A DNA stretch of 64,000 nucleotides, taken from NCBI GenBank assembly GCA_029062165.1, contig JAIDQQ010000023.1, positions 338,468 to 402,467 on the forward strand. The letters are read 5' to 3'. The stretch comes from Ruminococcus sp. (GTDB taxonomy: Bacteria; Bacillota; Clostridia; Oscillospirales; Ruminococcaceae). Of the stretch, positions 42,806-52,636 are shown piece after piece (within the stretch, counting starts at the first letter, position 1; the number at the start of each line of letters is the position of its first letter). The notes below the pieces were generated by a model. It was not told the origin of the DNA and made no database searches. It saw nothing but the letters and a program-made list of their open reading frames with translations. The position numbers and the translations under genes were made by a program.

Positions 42806-43366
42806 TTGAAATTATACGTTACAAGACACGGTCAGACGGACTTCAACAAACAGGACAGAATTTTAGGTACTACAGATATGGAACTAAACGAAACAGGCAT
42901 ACAGCAGGCACACGGACTGGCGGAACGTGTAGCCGGTCTTGACGTGGATATAATGATAGTATCGCCTATGAAGAGGGCTATGAAAACAGCGGAAATAATC
43001 GCTGAAAAAACAGGTCTTGAAATAATTATTGAACCACGTTTAAGAGAATGGAATTACGGTAACTATGAAACGCACTCAAGATTTTCGGAGGGTTTCGAGG
43101 ATAACAAGATAAATTTCGCCACTCGTATGGGTAAAACCGGCGAATCCGTACTACAGCTTGCACACCGGATATATTCTGTACTCGATGATGTAATTAAAAA
43201 TTACAGCGACAAAAATGTACTTCTTGTATGTCATGGTGGTGTATGCCGGATAATAAATACATATTTCAACGACGTGAAAACAGATGATTTTGCAGTATGG
43301 ATGATTAATAACTGCGATATTTTACAGTACGATATTCGGGAGGACGGCAATGAAAATAGGCGTTGA
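42806..43366 (+). CDS. Histidine phosphatase (phosphoglycerate mutase-like)
   Basis: A 186-residue protein beginning KLYVTRHGQTDFN with the catalytic RHG, then MIVSPMKRAMKTAEII and the second His in LLVCHGGVCRII. Candidates are phosphatases of CobC or PhoE type. The TTG at 42806 is preferred because GGAG lies 8 nt upstream; GTG 42797 overlaps that site. It overlaps the glycosidase gene by 17 nt. Confidence 0.9.
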   Translation: MKLYVTRHGQTDFNKQDRILGTTDMELNETGIQQAHGLAERVAGLDVDIMIVSPMKRAMKTAEIIAEKTGLEIIIEPRLREWNYGNYETHSRFSEGFEDNKINFATRMGKTGESVLQLAHRIYSVLDDVIKNYSDKNVLLVCHGGVCRIINTYFNDVKTDDFAVWMINNCDILQYDIREDGNENRR

Positions 43367-45320
43367 CTATTACCCTGAACAGTGGGATTCTTCATTATGG
43401 AGTAAAGATGCTGAAAATATGTTAAAAACCGGTGTGAAGATAGTCCGCTTATGTGACGGTGCATGGGCTTCCATTGAAAAAACAGACGGTGTTTTTGATT
43501 TTGAATGGCTTGATAACGTCGTTGAAATTTTCGGTAACTTCGGTATTGAAATAATTATGTGTATTCCGACAGGCTGTCCGCCGTTATGGTTATACGAATC
43601 TCACCCCGAAATAATTCAGGTTGATACGGATAACAGACCGGTCAGGACAGGCGTAAGAAATCACAGATGTATAAACGCTCCGTATTTCAGAGCGTATGCG
43701 GAAAGACTTACACAATGTCTCGTGAGACGATACGGACATAAAAAATACGTAGTTGCGTGGCAGATTGACAGCGAACTTGAAGCGTATCAGTGTACGTGCG
43801 ATATATGTCGGGATAAGTTCAGGGCGTGGTTATGGGATAAATATGAAAGTCTCGAAAATATAAACCTTGCGATAGGTTGTGAGGCACACGGACTTATATA
43901 CAGTGACATTTCAGAAATAAAGCCCCCTACCGATTACCCTACAGAATGGCAGAATCCGGCATTATGTCTGGAGTACAGAAGATTTTCCGCCTACTGTATC
44001 GCCGAATACGTCAGCGAAATTGCCGGTACTATAAAACATGAAGTTCCTAAAGCGGAAGTTACTACTAATACATGGTTATGCGAAAATGCTCCGGATTATT
44101 ATAAATTATTTGAAGATATGGATTTTGTTTCCTATGATAATTACCCACCTGTCACGCCGGAAAAGAATAATACGGTAAAATCGCACGCATTCCGGCTTGA
44201 CCTTATGAGAGGTATAAAAAGAGATAGTTTCTGGATTACCGAACAGTTAAGCGGTATAACTGGTGGGTGGTCAGTAATGTCACCTGCTCCCCGACCTGGT
44301 ATGATTATGGGATATTCTTTACAGGCTTTCGCACATGGTGCTGATACAATAATACACTACAGGTGGCGGACAGCTTTAAAAGGTTCTGAAATGTTTCTGC
44401 ACGGAATACTTGACAGCAGTAATGTACCGTCGAGACGTTACTATGAATTTTCCGAATTATGTAAGACTTCCGCAAAACTTGATGTTTTCCAGTCAGCGAA
44501 GATAGTTTCTGAAATTGCGATACTCTATTCACCGGACTGTTTCAATGCCCTGAAGATACAGCCACAGACCGAAAATTTCAGTTATATCGGACAGCTTGAA
44601 GATTTTCATAAGGCATTTGCACGTTACGGCGCTAATATAGACGTTGTTTCCGCCGATTCCGATTTATCCGGATATAAAATAGTTGTAGCACCGTCGGTAT
44701 TTGTCAACGACAAAGCGGTTACTGAAAATATATACAGATTCGTAATAAACGGCGGTACACTTGTACTGACGTGTCGTAGCGGTGTCAAGGATAACAACAA
44801 TAACTGTATAATGGAAACTCTCCCGACGGTATACAGACAGCTTATAGGTGCGGAAGTGACTGAATATGACCCTGTCGGAAATACGGTAAATCAAAGTATA
44901 ACGGATTTTGCCGGAAATAAATTCAGATGCCGTGAATGGTGTGATGTTCTTCACGTTACTACCGCTAAGACTTACGCTGAATACGGTGAGAGTTTCTATA
45001 AATGCTGTCCGGCTATAACTATGAACAAGTATTGTAAAGGTAGCGTATATTACGTCGGAACTATATGCGATATGGATTTCTATGAGAATTTCGCCGGTAA
45101 TTTAATGGTACAGACAGGTATACCACGTCTTAAGGGATTGCCGGATGGTGTAGAGGTCATCACACGGACAAATGGTATAAATGACTATATATTTTTCTTC
45201 AATTATTCCGAAGAAACCGTGAATATACCTCTTCCGAAAGCCATGTACAGTATTATTGATTCTCGTGGCAAGGACTTTGTAAGGCTTATACCGTATGATG
45301 TCGATATAGTAAGGAAGTAG
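43350..45320 (+). CDS. GH42 beta-galactosidase
   Basis: A 656-residue glycoside hydrolase beginning IGVDYYPEQWDSSLW. The acid/base Glu is in AWQIDSELEAYQC (usually WQIDNE; Ser replaces Asn here). The zinc Cys cluster is CTCDICRDKF, and the nucleophile Glu is in WITEQLSGITGGW. A trimer-forming beta-galactosidase domain and a C-terminal domain follow. There is no signal peptide, so it acts in the cytoplasm on imported galactosides. GGGAGGA precedes the ATG. Confidence 0.92.
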   Translation: MKIGVDYYPEQWDSSLWSKDAENMLKTGVKIVRLCDGAWASIEKTDGVFDFEWLDNVVEIFGNFGIEIIMCIPTGCPPLWLYESHPEIIQVDTDNRPVRTGVRNHRCINAPYFRAYAERLTQCLVRRYGHKKYVVAWQIDSELEAYQCTCDICRDKFRAWLWDKYESLENINLAIGCEAHGLIYSDISEIKPPTDYPTEWQNPALCLEYRRFSAYCIAEYVSEIAGTIKHEVPKAEVTTNTWLCENAPDYYKLFEDMDFVSYDNYPPVTPEKNNTVKSHAFRLDLMRGIKRDSFWITEQLSGITGGWSVMSPAPRPGMIMGYSLQAFAHGADTIIHYRWRTALKGSEMFLHGILDSSNVPSRRYYEFSELCKTSAKLDVFQSAKIVSEIAILYSPDCFNALKIQPQTENFSYIGQLEDFHKAFARYGANIDVVSADSDLSGYKIVVAPSVFVNDKAVTENIYRFVINGGTLVLTCRSGVKDNNNNCIMETLPTVYRQLIGAEVTEYDPVGNTVNQSITDFAGNKFRCREWCDVLHVTTAKTYAEYGESFYKCCPAITMNKYCKGSVYYVGTICDMDFYENFAGNLMVQTGIPRLKGLPDGVEVITRTNGINDYIFFFNYSEETVNIPLPKAMYSIIDSRGKDFVRLIPYDVDIVRK

Positions 45321-45327
45321 GTATATA

Positions 45328-45957
45328 ATGTCCGAATTGAATAAACTTATAAAAGAACTCTGCCCCGACGGCGTGGAGTTTAAACCGCTGGGTGAAATCG
45401 CTACTATTATAAGAGGTCCGTTTGGAAGCAGTTTAAAAAAGAAATGTTTTGTTGATAGTGGTTATGCCATCTATGAACAGCAACACGCCATTTACTCCGT
45501 ACTTTCATTCAGATACTATATAGATGACGAAAAATTCAAGGAACTTAAAAAATTTGAAGTTAAACCAGATGATTTAATAATAAGCTGTTCCGGAACTATT
45601 GGCAAGGTTATGATTATTCCTGAAAATGCACCACAGGGTATTATTAATCAAGCCTTATTGAAATTAACACCACATAAAAACATAATAAGTAAATTTTTAA
45701 AATATTGTTTTGAAAATACAATATCAAAAATTTTTAACGATAAGGCTCATGGTGGTGCTATAAAAAATGTGCCTTCTGTATCGGAATTGAAACAAATTAA
45801 AATTCCTGTACCGCCTTTAGAGGTGCAGAATGAAATTGTCAGAATACTTGACAAATTCACTGAAATGATAGAACTTCTGAAACGTGAAACTGAATTGAGA
45901 CAAAAACAATACGAATACTACAGGGATAAACTTCTGAATTTTGAGGTGAAAAAATGA
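45328..45957 (+). CDS. Half-size orphan type I specificity subunit (HsdS)
   Basis: A 209-residue protein with a single target-recognition domain. It has the standard beginning ([18 protein letters not shown]) and the standard end ([14 protein letters not shown]), and the conserved helix entry [23 protein letters not shown]. Full HsdS proteins have two such units, so this is a natural half subunit or a clean internal deletion. Half subunits can dimerise to read palindromic sites. It is placed between a galactosidase and dtd, with no hsdM or hsdR nearby. Base composition is AT-richer than the neighbours. Confidence 0.85.
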   Translation: MSELNKLIKELCPDGVEFKPLGEIATIIRGPFGSSLKKKCFVDSGYAIYEQQHAIYSVLSFRYYIDDEKFKELKKFEVKPDDLIISCSGTIGKVMIIPENAPQGIINQALLKLTPHKNIISKFLKYCFENTISKIFNDKAHGGAIKNVPSVSELKQIKIPVPPLEVQNEIVRILDKFTEMIELLKRETELRQKQYEYYRDKLLNFEVKK

Positions 45958-46388
45958 AAATAGTTTTGCAGAGAGTTACACACGCAAGTGTTAAGGTTGA
46001 TGGTACAGTGACAGGTAAAATTGATACAGGTTATCTTATTTTGTTTGGAGCAGGTAAGGACGATACACAGGAAGATTGCCGTCGACTTGCCGATAAGATT
46101 ATTAATTTACGGATTTTTCCCGACGATAACGGAAAAATAAATCTTTCACTGAAAGATGTAAAGGGTTCACTGCTTATAGTACCGCAGTTCACGTTATATG
46201 CGGATTGTCGTAAAGGTAACAGACCTAATTTCATACAGGCTGGTTCACCGGATTCCGCCAACAGTCTTTTTGAATATTTCACGGAATATTGCAGAAGTAA
46301 GGGTCAGGACGTCCAGACCGGCATTTTCGGTGCAGATATGAAAGTTGAACTCCTTAACGACGGTCCTTTTACAATAATTCTTGAATGA
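45954..46388 (+). CDS. dtd: D-aminoacyl-tRNA deacylase
   Basis: A 144-residue DTD protein: [14 protein letters not shown] at the start, [17 protein letters not shown] in the middle (cross-subunit GxNRPxF region) and a C-terminal GPFTIILE. It removes D-amino acids from tRNA. The usual SQFTL active-site motif reads PQFTL. ATG overlaps the HsdS stop by 4 nt. Confidence 0.94.
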   Translation: MKIVLQRVTHASVKVDGTVTGKIDTGYLILFGAGKDDTQEDCRRLADKIINLRIFPDDNGKINLSLKDVKGSLLIVPQFTLYADCRKGNRPNFIQAGSPDSANSLFEYFTEYCRSKGQDVQTGIFGADMKVELLNDGPFTIILE

Positions 46389-46466
46389 CATAAATTTCAC
46401 ACGCATAACGCAAAAATGATTATAAAAATCATCTCATGTCAATAATGACAAAGAGGTGATTTTTTT
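46389..46466. other. Short intergenic with small hairpins
   Basis: Contains ATGAT-TATAAAA-ATCAT and TGACAT/ATGTCA pairing, and a degenerate copy (ACGCATAACGCAAAAA, 46401-46416) of the dispersed motif. No promoter is convincing. GAGGTG at about 46454 is the ribosome binding site of the next gene. Confidence 0.4.
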
Positions 46467-48059
46467 ATGCGTCGGAAAACTGAAATAAGAATCATAGTCC
46501 TTGCCGGAATATTTTTCGTATTGTTTGTGGGATTGTGTTTCAATTACTACCGTATAGCCATGAAGCGTGAACACGTCCAGACAGCACGTACTAACGCACA
46601 GTTTACGGTGATTGCCGGTAAAAGTGAGGGGACTGTTTACGACAGGAATTTAAAACCGATAGTCAATGCCGGCAGGAAACATATAGCGGTAGCCATACCG
46701 ACGTTTCTTGACAGGGATTCAGTTGCAGAATACGCCACAGATAAAGATGATTTCCTTGAAAAATTCGATAAAGGTCAGCCGTTTACATTCGAGTGCAAGG
46801 AAGATACTCCCGATTCCGACGGTCTGACGGTCTTTGAAATTCCGGAACGTTACGCTGAAAATCAACCGGCACAACACGTTATCGGTTATCTTTCGCAGGG
46901 AGAGGGCGTAGCCGGAATTGAGTACGCCTATAACAAGGTACTCCGGAACGATTACGGCGAAAACAGTGTGACCTACAATACAGACGGTTTCGGACAGATA
47001 CTTATAGGCGACGGCAAGAAAATTATCCGGAGTACAGCCGAAAAAAGCGGTGTTGTAACGACGATAGATATTGATATTCAGAAAATATGCGAGGAAGCCG
47101 GAAAGAACATCGACAAGGGGGCTATAGTCGTGGCAGATGTCAAGACCGGTGAAATACTTGCTATGGCGAGTTTCCCGACGTATTCCGTCGACGATATGGA
47201 AAATGCACTTTCCGACGAAAGAAGCCCTTTGATAAACCGTGCGTTGTATTCGTATAGTGTAGGTTCGGTCTTCAAACTGGTCACATCTGCACAGGCTATT
47301 ATGAATCATTTCGGCGGATACGTCTATAATTGTACAGGGCAGGAGGATATCGAGGGAAAAATTTTCAACTGTCATAAAACGGACGGTCACGGAATGCAGA
47401 ATCTTTCGGAAGCTATAACAAATTCGTGCAATACGTATTTTATAAATTTAAGTCGTATTCTTAATGTAAAGAAGTTTCGGGAACTTGCGTATAATTTAGG
47501 ATTCGGACGTGAAATACATCTGTGTTCCGGTATGACAGCGTCAGGCGGAGTATTGCCAACGGTAGAAGATTTGATGATACCGGCGGAACTCGCTAACTTT
47601 TCATTCGGACAGGGTAAACTTTCGGCGACACCTCTACAGATAACGCAGTTGACGTGTGCCATAGCGAATAACGGTAAAATGCCGGTTTTAAAGCTCATAA
47701 AGGGTATGACCCCCGACGGTAAAGACGTACTGAACGAAAAGAATCCTCAACATTCGGAAGTACTGGAAAGGTCAGTAGCGAAACAGTTAAGGGAAATGAT
47801 GATTTCAGCAGTAGCGGATAACGAAAACTCAAACGCACGGACGAGTTATACAACAGTCGGGGCAAAGACTTCCACGGCACAGACCGGACGTACCGACAAA
47901 AACGGTGAGGAACTATGTCATGCATGGATAACCGGATTTTTTCCGGCAGACAAGCCACAGTACGCCGTGACCGTACTTGTCGAGGACGGTGGTTACGGTA
48001 ATGATGTTTCCGCACCGGTATTCCGTGAAATTGCCGACAGAGTTTCACAGGAAAAATAA
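46467..48059 (+). CDS. Class B penicillin-binding transpeptidase (PBP2/PbpA-like)
   Basis: A 530-residue protein with one N-terminal transmembrane helix (IIVLAGIFFVLFVGLCFNYY), a dimerisation region, and a transpeptidase domain. The active-site Ser is in SVGSVFKL (SxxK), the SxN motif is TNSCNTYF, and the third box is GAKTSTAQTG, where KTG is changed to KTS. Shorter than SpoVD or FtsI because it lacks long N-terminal and PASTA domains. It cross-links peptidoglycan in elongation, division or sporulation; the context does not decide which. Confidence 0.9.
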   Translation: MRRKTEIRIIVLAGIFFVLFVGLCFNYYRIAMKREHVQTARTNAQFTVIAGKSEGTVYDRNLKPIVNAGRKHIAVAIPTFLDRDSVAEYATDKDDFLEKFDKGQPFTFECKEDTPDSDGLTVFEIPERYAENQPAQHVIGYLSQGEGVAGIEYAYNKVLRNDYGENSVTYNTDGFGQILIGDGKKIIRSTAEKSGVVTTIDIDIQKICEEAGKNIDKGAIVVADVKTGEILAMASFPTYSVDDMENALSDERSPLINRALYSYSVGSVFKLVTSAQAIMNHFGGYVYNCTGQEDIEGKIFNCHKTDGHGMQNLSEAITNSCNTYFINLSRILNVKKFRELAYNLGFGREIHLCSGMTASGGVLPTVEDLMIPAELANFSFGQGKLSATPLQITQLTCAIANNGKMPVLKLIKGMTPDGKDVLNEKNPQHSEVLERSVAKQLREMMISAVADNENSNARTSYTTVGAKTSTAQTGRTDKNGEELCHAWITGFFPADKPQYAVTVLVEDGGYGNDVSAPVFREIADRVSQEK

Positions 48060-48087
48060 AAAAATCCCCCCGATACCGAGGGGATTG
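48059..48087 (-). terminator. Terminator of the SPFH operon
   Basis: On minus, AATCCCC...GGGGATT with a short loop, followed by seven T. It sits 5 nt beyond the microprotein stop. The opposite strand has no T-run, so it serves the minus-strand operon, though it also lies at the end of the PBP gene. Confidence 0.82.
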
Positions 48088-48091
48088 GCAA

Positions 48092-48181
48092 TCAGCCGAA
48101 TATAAATTCAAGTACTGTATAGACGATAGTAGCAGTTATAAGCGATATAATGCCGAAAAGTCCTGATTTTTTTGATTTCAT
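48092..48181 (-). CDS. 29-residue single-pass membrane microprotein
   Basis: A small frame of 29 codons: a basic start (MKSKKSGLFG) followed by a hydrophobic helix (IISLITATIVYTVLEFIFG). AAAGGTGGTG lies 7 nt ahead of the ATG, and the stop is followed at once by a strong terminator. It is 14 nt behind the ribbon-helix-helix gene. The good translation signal and defined transcript end make it a likely real gene. It may bind the SPFH protein in the membrane; that is inference. Confidence 0.7.
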   Translation of the reverse strand: MKSKKSGLFGIISLITATIVYTVLEFIFG

Positions 48182-48195
48182 GATGTTCACCACCT

Positions 48196-48405
48196 TTACT
48201 TGTCGAAGTTTTCAATATCGAAGTCCGGCGGTGCGTCTATGTCGTCGGAAACGTATTTGCCGTTTTTCTTACGCTGTTTAACGCATTCAGTGAGCAGGTA
48301 TTCTATCTGACCATTCACGGAACGGAAATCGTCTTCCGCCCACCTGTAAATATCCTTGTACAGCTTTTCGGATATTCGGAGCGGAATTTGTTTTTTCTGT
48401 GCCAT
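48196..48405 (-). CDS. Ribbon-helix-helix-like small protein
   Basis: A 69-residue protein. The first 45 residues ([35 protein letters not shown]) fit an Arc/MetJ-type ribbon-helix-helix, with the strand KQIPLRI and two helices. An acidic tail follows ([16 protein letters not shown]). It is 1 nt from the SPFH stop, so co-translated. Members of this type next to SPFH proteins are annotated Arc-family; here it could be a DNA-binding autoregulator or a protein adaptor. Confidence 0.8.
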   Translation of the reverse strand: MAQKKQIPLRISEKLYKDIYRWAEDDFRSVNGQIEYLLTECVKQRKKNGKYVSDDIDAPPDFDIENFDK

Positions 48406-48406
48406 A

Positions 48407-49402
48407 TCAGTACAGACTACCCGAATTTACAACGGGCTGGGCGTCGTGATTACCGCAGAGAACTACAAGAAGATTAGATACCATAGAGGCTTTACGCTCT
48501 TCGTCTAAGTTTACCATACCGCTTGCGTTGAGACGTTCTATAGCCATTTCAACCATATCTACAGCACCGTCAACAATCATTTTTCTTGCGTCTATAATTG
48601 CAGAAGCCTGTTGTCTCTGGAGCATTACTACGGCTATTTCCGGAGCGTATGCAAGATAAGTAATTCTCGCCTCGACTATTTCAAGACCGGCATTTTCAAC
48701 TTTCTGCTGAATCTCGTCCCTGATTCTCATTGCTACTATCTCGCTTGAACCTCTTAAACTGCCCTCGTCGGCTATACCGTCGCCGGTAGTATCGACGTTC
48801 TGTGCCACGTCGTAAGGGTACAGGCGGACAATGTTTCTTAAAGCTGTATCGCACTGAAGTGAAAGATATTCCTTGTAATTGTCGACGTTGAAGACAGCTT
48901 TAGCGGTATCTTTCACTGTCCATGTGACAGCGATACCTATTTCCACAGGGTTTCCGAGATAGTCGTTTATTTTCTGACGGTTATTATTGAGTGTCATAAT
49001 TTTGAGTGAGATTTTTTTCGTCGGTATAGTGGTATTAGTTCTTACACCCTGCACGCTTATTACTGAACTTTCGCCGACGTCTTCGCTTTGTCTGAGGTGT
49101 GTATGTGATGCCGGATTGACCGCCGAACAGAACGGATTTACCCAGTAAAAGCCGTCGCCTTTGAGTGTACCGTGATACTTACCGAAAAGAGTTAAGACAA
49201 GTGCTTCCTGCGGTTTCAGGACTATAAGTCCCTTGAACGGATACCAGCCGAGACACAGCCATATTGTGCCTGCTCCTACTAAAAGCCCTTTATCCGATAC
49301 ACCACCGGTTATTACAAGGACTATAGAAATTATGTACAGCAGACCCCATAACAACATCATTGGCATACCGTTTTGTCTTTTGGATAAAATTTTTTCTTTC
49401 AT
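48407..49402 (-). CDS. SPFH/Band 7 (stomatin-like) membrane protein
   Basis: A 331-residue protein with two N-terminal transmembrane helices ([17 protein letters not shown] and [15 protein letters not shown]), an SPFH domain ([29 protein letters not shown]), and a helical C-terminal part ([27 protein letters not shown]). SPFH proteins form membrane cages or microdomains and often regulate proteases. The start at 49402 has AAAGGAAG upstream. First gene of a three-gene operon. Confidence 0.92.
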   Translation of the reverse strand: MKEKILSKRQNGMPMMLLWGLLYIISIVLVITGGVSDKGLLVGAGTIWLCLGWYPFKGLIVLKPQEALVLTLFGKYHGTLKGDGFYWVNPFCSAVNPASHTHLRQSEDVGESSVISVQGVRTNTTIPTKKISLKIMTLNNNRQKINDYLGNPVEIGIAVTWTVKDTAKAVFNVDNYKEYLSLQCDTALRNIVRLYPYDVAQNVDTTGDGIADEGSLRGSSEIVAMRIRDEIQQKVENAGLEIVEARITYLAYAPEIAVVMLQRQQASAIIDARKMIVDGAVDMVEMAIERLNASGMVNLDEERKASMVSNLLVVLCGNHDAQPVVNSGSLY

Positions 49403-49433
49403 GATAAATCTTCCTTTCATAGTTGATATCAAT

Positions 49434-49462
49434 ATCATATCATAAAAATTTCACTTTGTCAA
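49434..49462 (-). promoter_or_regulatory. Promoter of the SPFH operon
   Basis: On minus, TTGACA (49457-49462), 17-nt spacer, TATGAT (49434-49439). It is back to back with the alaS promoter. Confidence 0.75.
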
Positions 49463-49500
49463 GAGATTTTTTAAAAATTCCGGAAAATATTTCAAAAACA

Positions 49501-49529
49501 TTGACATTTACCTAAAATAATACTATAAT
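49501..49529 (+). promoter_or_regulatory. Promoter of alaS
   Basis: TTGACA (49501-49506), 17-nt spacer, TATAAT (49524-49529). The leader is only about 35 nt, so there is no room for a T-box. Confidence 0.85.
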
Positions 49530-49569
49530 ATATTTGTCAATGCTAAATTACCAAAGGAGAGGAATTTTT

Positions 49570-52212
49570 ATGAAATGGACTGGTCTTAATGACCTTCGTG
49601 AAAAATATCTTTCGTTTTTCGAGGGAAAAACTCATACAAGAATGTCAAGTGCCTCACTCGTACCGCAGGGCGATAAGAGCTTACTGCTTATAAATTCAGG
49701 TATGGCACCTCTTAAGAAATATTTTCTCGGACAGGCTGTACCGCCTAACAAGAGAGTTACAACGTGTCAGAAGTGCATAAGAACTCCTGATATTGAGAGC
49801 GTCGGAAAAACAGCACGTCACGGTACGTACTTTGAAATGCTCGGAAACTTCTCATTCGGTGACTATTTCAAGAACGAGGCTATCGAATGGGCATGGGAAT
49901 TTCTTACGGAAACTCTTGAAATACCGTCCGGCAGACTTTGGATTACCATTTTCGAGAGCGACGACGAAGCCGAACAGATTTGGGAAAACAAAATCGGCAT
50001 ACCACACGACAGAATAATACGTCTCGGCAAAAAGGATAACTTCTGGGAACACGGTTCAGGACCTTGCGGACCATGTTCGGAAATACATTTTGACCGTGTC
50101 GGCGAAAATCGAAAACTCGACAGAGCAGGTTTCGAGGCAGAGGGCGATAAGGATAACATTATTGAAATATGGAATCTTGTTTTCAGTCAGTTTGACAGCG
50201 ACGGCAACGGCAATTACGCTGAAATGAAGAGTAAAAATATTGATACCGGTATGGGTCTCGAAAGACTTGCCTGTGTTATGCAGACTGTTGACAATATTTT
50301 TGAAGTCGATACCGTTCAGAATATAATGAAACACGTTTCCGATTTTGCCGGTGTACAGTACAAAACAAACCCTAAAACAGATGTTTCACTCCGTGTGATA
50401 ACTGACCACATAAGAAGTACTACATTCATGGTAGGCGACGGAATTATGCCGTCCAATGAGGGCAGAGGCTATGTACTCCGCAGACTTTTAAGACGTGCTT
50501 CACGTCACGGAAGACTTTTAGGTATAGAAAAGCCGTTCCTGTGTGAAGTAGCCGATACGGTAATAAACGAAAATGCCGGAGCATATCCGGAACTCGCCGA
50601 AAAAAGAGACTACATTAAAAAGATTATCGGCGTAGAAGAAGAAGCATTCGCAAAGACTATTGACAAAGGTTCTGAACTTCTCGCACAGTTTACGGAAAAA
50701 CTTTCACAGGAAAACAAGACCGTTCTTTCCGGTGACGACGCTTTCAGACTTTCCGATACTTACGGCTTCCCGATAGACCTTACAATAGAAATATGTGAGG
50801 AAAAGGGACTTACAGTAGATACGGAACGTTTCAGCGAACTCGCCAAACAACAGCGTGAAACAGCTAAGGCAGACCACCTTGCAAAAGCCGGTTCTTCGTG
50901 GGCTGATAACAGTATAAAAGTTGACGTACCGGCGACTGTATTTACCGGATATACAAATTTCAGCGAACAGGGAGTAAAAATACTTGCAATTTACAAGGAC
51001 GGTCAGGAGATAGAAACAGCCGTCGAGGGTGATAATGTTGTAATCGTTTTCGACAAAACACCATTCTATGCCGAAAGCGGTGGACAATCTGGTGACAGCG
51101 GATTTATTGTGAATTACGATACAGACAGTACAGCTTGTGTAAATGATACGATAAAATCGGAGGGACATTTTCTGCACGTTGCGTACATTGACAGCGGAAA
51201 TCTTTCAAAGGGCAATACCGTAGATGCATACATTGACGAACATAAAAGACGTGCAACTATGGCAAATCATACATCTGCCCACCTGTTGCAGAAGTCCTTA
51301 CAGAAAGTACTTGGCGAACACGTACATCAGGCAGGACAGCTTGTCAATGATAAGGCTTGTCGTTTTGACTTCAATCACTTCAGTGCGATGACCGACGAAG
51401 AAATTTCCGAAGTTGAAAAACTCGTGAATGATTATATTGTCAACGCTGTTGAGGTAGTCACACGTGAAATGCCTATCGAGGAAGCCAAAAAACTCGGTGC
51501 AATGGCATTATTCGGCGAAAAATATGGCAATGTCGTAAGAGTTGTAACTGCCGGTGATTCCGTAGAGTTCTGTGGTGGTACTCATGTATCAAATGCCAGT
51601 GAAATAGGCGTATTCAAGATAGTTTCTGAAAGTTCCGTCGCTTCCGGTGTCAGACGTATCGAAGCGGTAACAGGTCAGGGCGTACTTGAATTGCTGAACA
51701 GTTATAAAAATACCGTTATAAAATCCGCAAAGGCTCTGAAACTCGCAAACATCACGGAGTTACCGGAAAAATGTGCGTCTGTATATGCGGATTTAAAGGA
51801 AAAGGACAGAACACTTGAAAGTCTTAACCAACAGATAGCCAATGCTAAAGTTTCTTCTGTTTTCGATAACGCACAGGAAGTAAACGGTGTTAAACTTGTT
51901 TCAGCAAAAATGACAGGTTCTGCACCGGACGCACTCCGTAAACTTGGCGACAGCGTCAAGGACAAGCAGGAAGCTGTTATAGCATTGTTTGCCGGAATAG
52001 TCAATGAAAAAGGTACTCTCTATTGCGTATGTACTAAGGAAGCAGTCGCAAAGGGTGCTGATGCCGGAAAGATAGTCCGTGAAATATCGTCACTGACAGG
52101 CGGTAAAGGTGGCGGAAAATCCGAAACAGCTATGGCAGGTATCGGCGATATATCCAGACTTGATTCCGCTATGAACGAGTTTATAAATATAGCAGGTAAT
52201 TTCATAAAGTAA
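49570..52212 (+). CDS. alaS: Alanyl-tRNA synthetase
   Basis: An 880-residue enzyme of normal length: class II core (INSGMAPLKKYFLGQ, GMGLERLACVMQ), editing domain with HTSAHLLQKSLQ (HxxxH) and FCGGTHV, and a C-terminal DHHA1 domain ending GGGKSETAMAG. The start at 49570 has AAAGGAGAGG upstream. Confidence 0.98.
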   Translation: MKWTGLNDLREKYLSFFEGKTHTRMSSASLVPQGDKSLLLINSGMAPLKKYFLGQAVPPNKRVTTCQKCIRTPDIESVGKTARHGTYFEMLGNFSFGDYFKNEAIEWAWEFLTETLEIPSGRLWITIFESDDEAEQIWENKIGIPHDRIIRLGKKDNFWEHGSGPCGPCSEIHFDRVGENRKLDRAGFEAEGDKDNIIEIWNLVFSQFDSDGNGNYAEMKSKNIDTGMGLERLACVMQTVDNIFEVDTVQNIMKHVSDFAGVQYKTNPKTDVSLRVITDHIRSTTFMVGDGIMPSNEGRGYVLRRLLRRASRHGRLLGIEKPFLCEVADTVINENAGAYPELAEKRDYIKKIIGVEEEAFAKTIDKGSELLAQFTEKLSQENKTVLSGDDAFRLSDTYGFPIDLTIEICEEKGLTVDTERFSELAKQQRETAKADHLAKAGSSWADNSIKVDVPATVFTGYTNFSEQGVKILAIYKDGQEIETAVEGDNVVIVFDKTPFYAESGGQSGDSGFIVNYDTDSTACVNDTIKSEGHFLHVAYIDSGNLSKGNTVDAYIDEHKRRATMANHTSAHLLQKSLQKVLGEHVHQAGQLVNDKACRFDFNHFSAMTDEEISEVEKLVNDYIVNAVEVVTREMPIEEAKKLGAMALFGEKYGNVVRVVTAGDSVEFCGGTHVSNASEIGVFKIVSESSVASGVRRIEAVTGQGVLELLNSYKNTVIKSAKALKLANITELPEKCASVYADLKEKDRTLESLNQQIANAKVSSVFDNAQEVNGVKLVSAKMTGSAPDALRKLGDSVKDKQEAVIALFAGIVNEKGTLYCVCTKEAVAKGADAGKIVREISSLTGGKGGGKSETAMAGIGDISRLDSAMNEFINIAGNFIK

Positions 52213-52219
52213 AATATTT

Positions 52220-52248
52220 TCCGGTACGGAAGTTTTATCCGTACCGGA
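52220..52248 (+). terminator. Strong intergenic hairpin after alaS
   Basis: TCCGGTACGG (52220-52229) pairs perfectly with CCGTACCGGA (52239-52248) around a nine-base loop. No T-run follows, so it could be an mRNA-stabilising or attenuating hairpin rather than a full terminator. The next gene starts 20 nt on. Confidence 0.6.
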
Positions 52249-52268
52249 CTTGAAAAGGAGTAAAAATT

Positions 52269-52622
52269 ATGGATTGTTTATTCTGTAAGATAATAAACGG
52301 TGAAATACCGTCCACGAAAGTATATGAAGATGAGTTTGTATTTGCGTTCAGGGATATTGCACCTATCGCACCGGTACATACTCTTGTAATCCCGAAACAG
52401 CACATATGCTGTGCAAATGAAGTAAACTCTGAAAATTCAGTTTATGTAGCTAAAATTTTCGAGGCTATACCGAAAGTAGCACAGGCAGAGGGTATAGAAA
52501 GTTACAGAGTTATCAGCAACTGCGGTGAAGATGCCGGTCAGACTGTCAAACATCTGCATTTCCACGTTTTAGGCGGTATAAAGATGGGTTGGGGTGCTGA
52601 TTCCCTCGGCAAGACTGAATAA
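52269..52622 (+). CDS. HIT-family nucleotide hydrolase
   Basis: A 117-residue protein with the histidine triad HLHFHVLGG near the C-terminus and FCKIINGEIPSTKVYED at the start, as in Hint-type purine phosphoramidases. AAAAGGAG precedes the ATG. Confidence 0.94.
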   Translation: MDCLFCKIINGEIPSTKVYEDEFVFAFRDIAPIAPVHTLVIPKQHICCANEVNSENSVYVAKIFEAIPKVAQAEGIESYRVISNCGEDAGQTVKHLHFHVLGGIKMGWGADSLGKTE

Positions 52623-52636
52623 GGGGGAAAACTTCC

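Noticed and set aside
49530..49569. T-box leader for alaS
   Set aside because: The predicted leader is only about 35 nt and lacks the AGGGTGGNACCGCG block.
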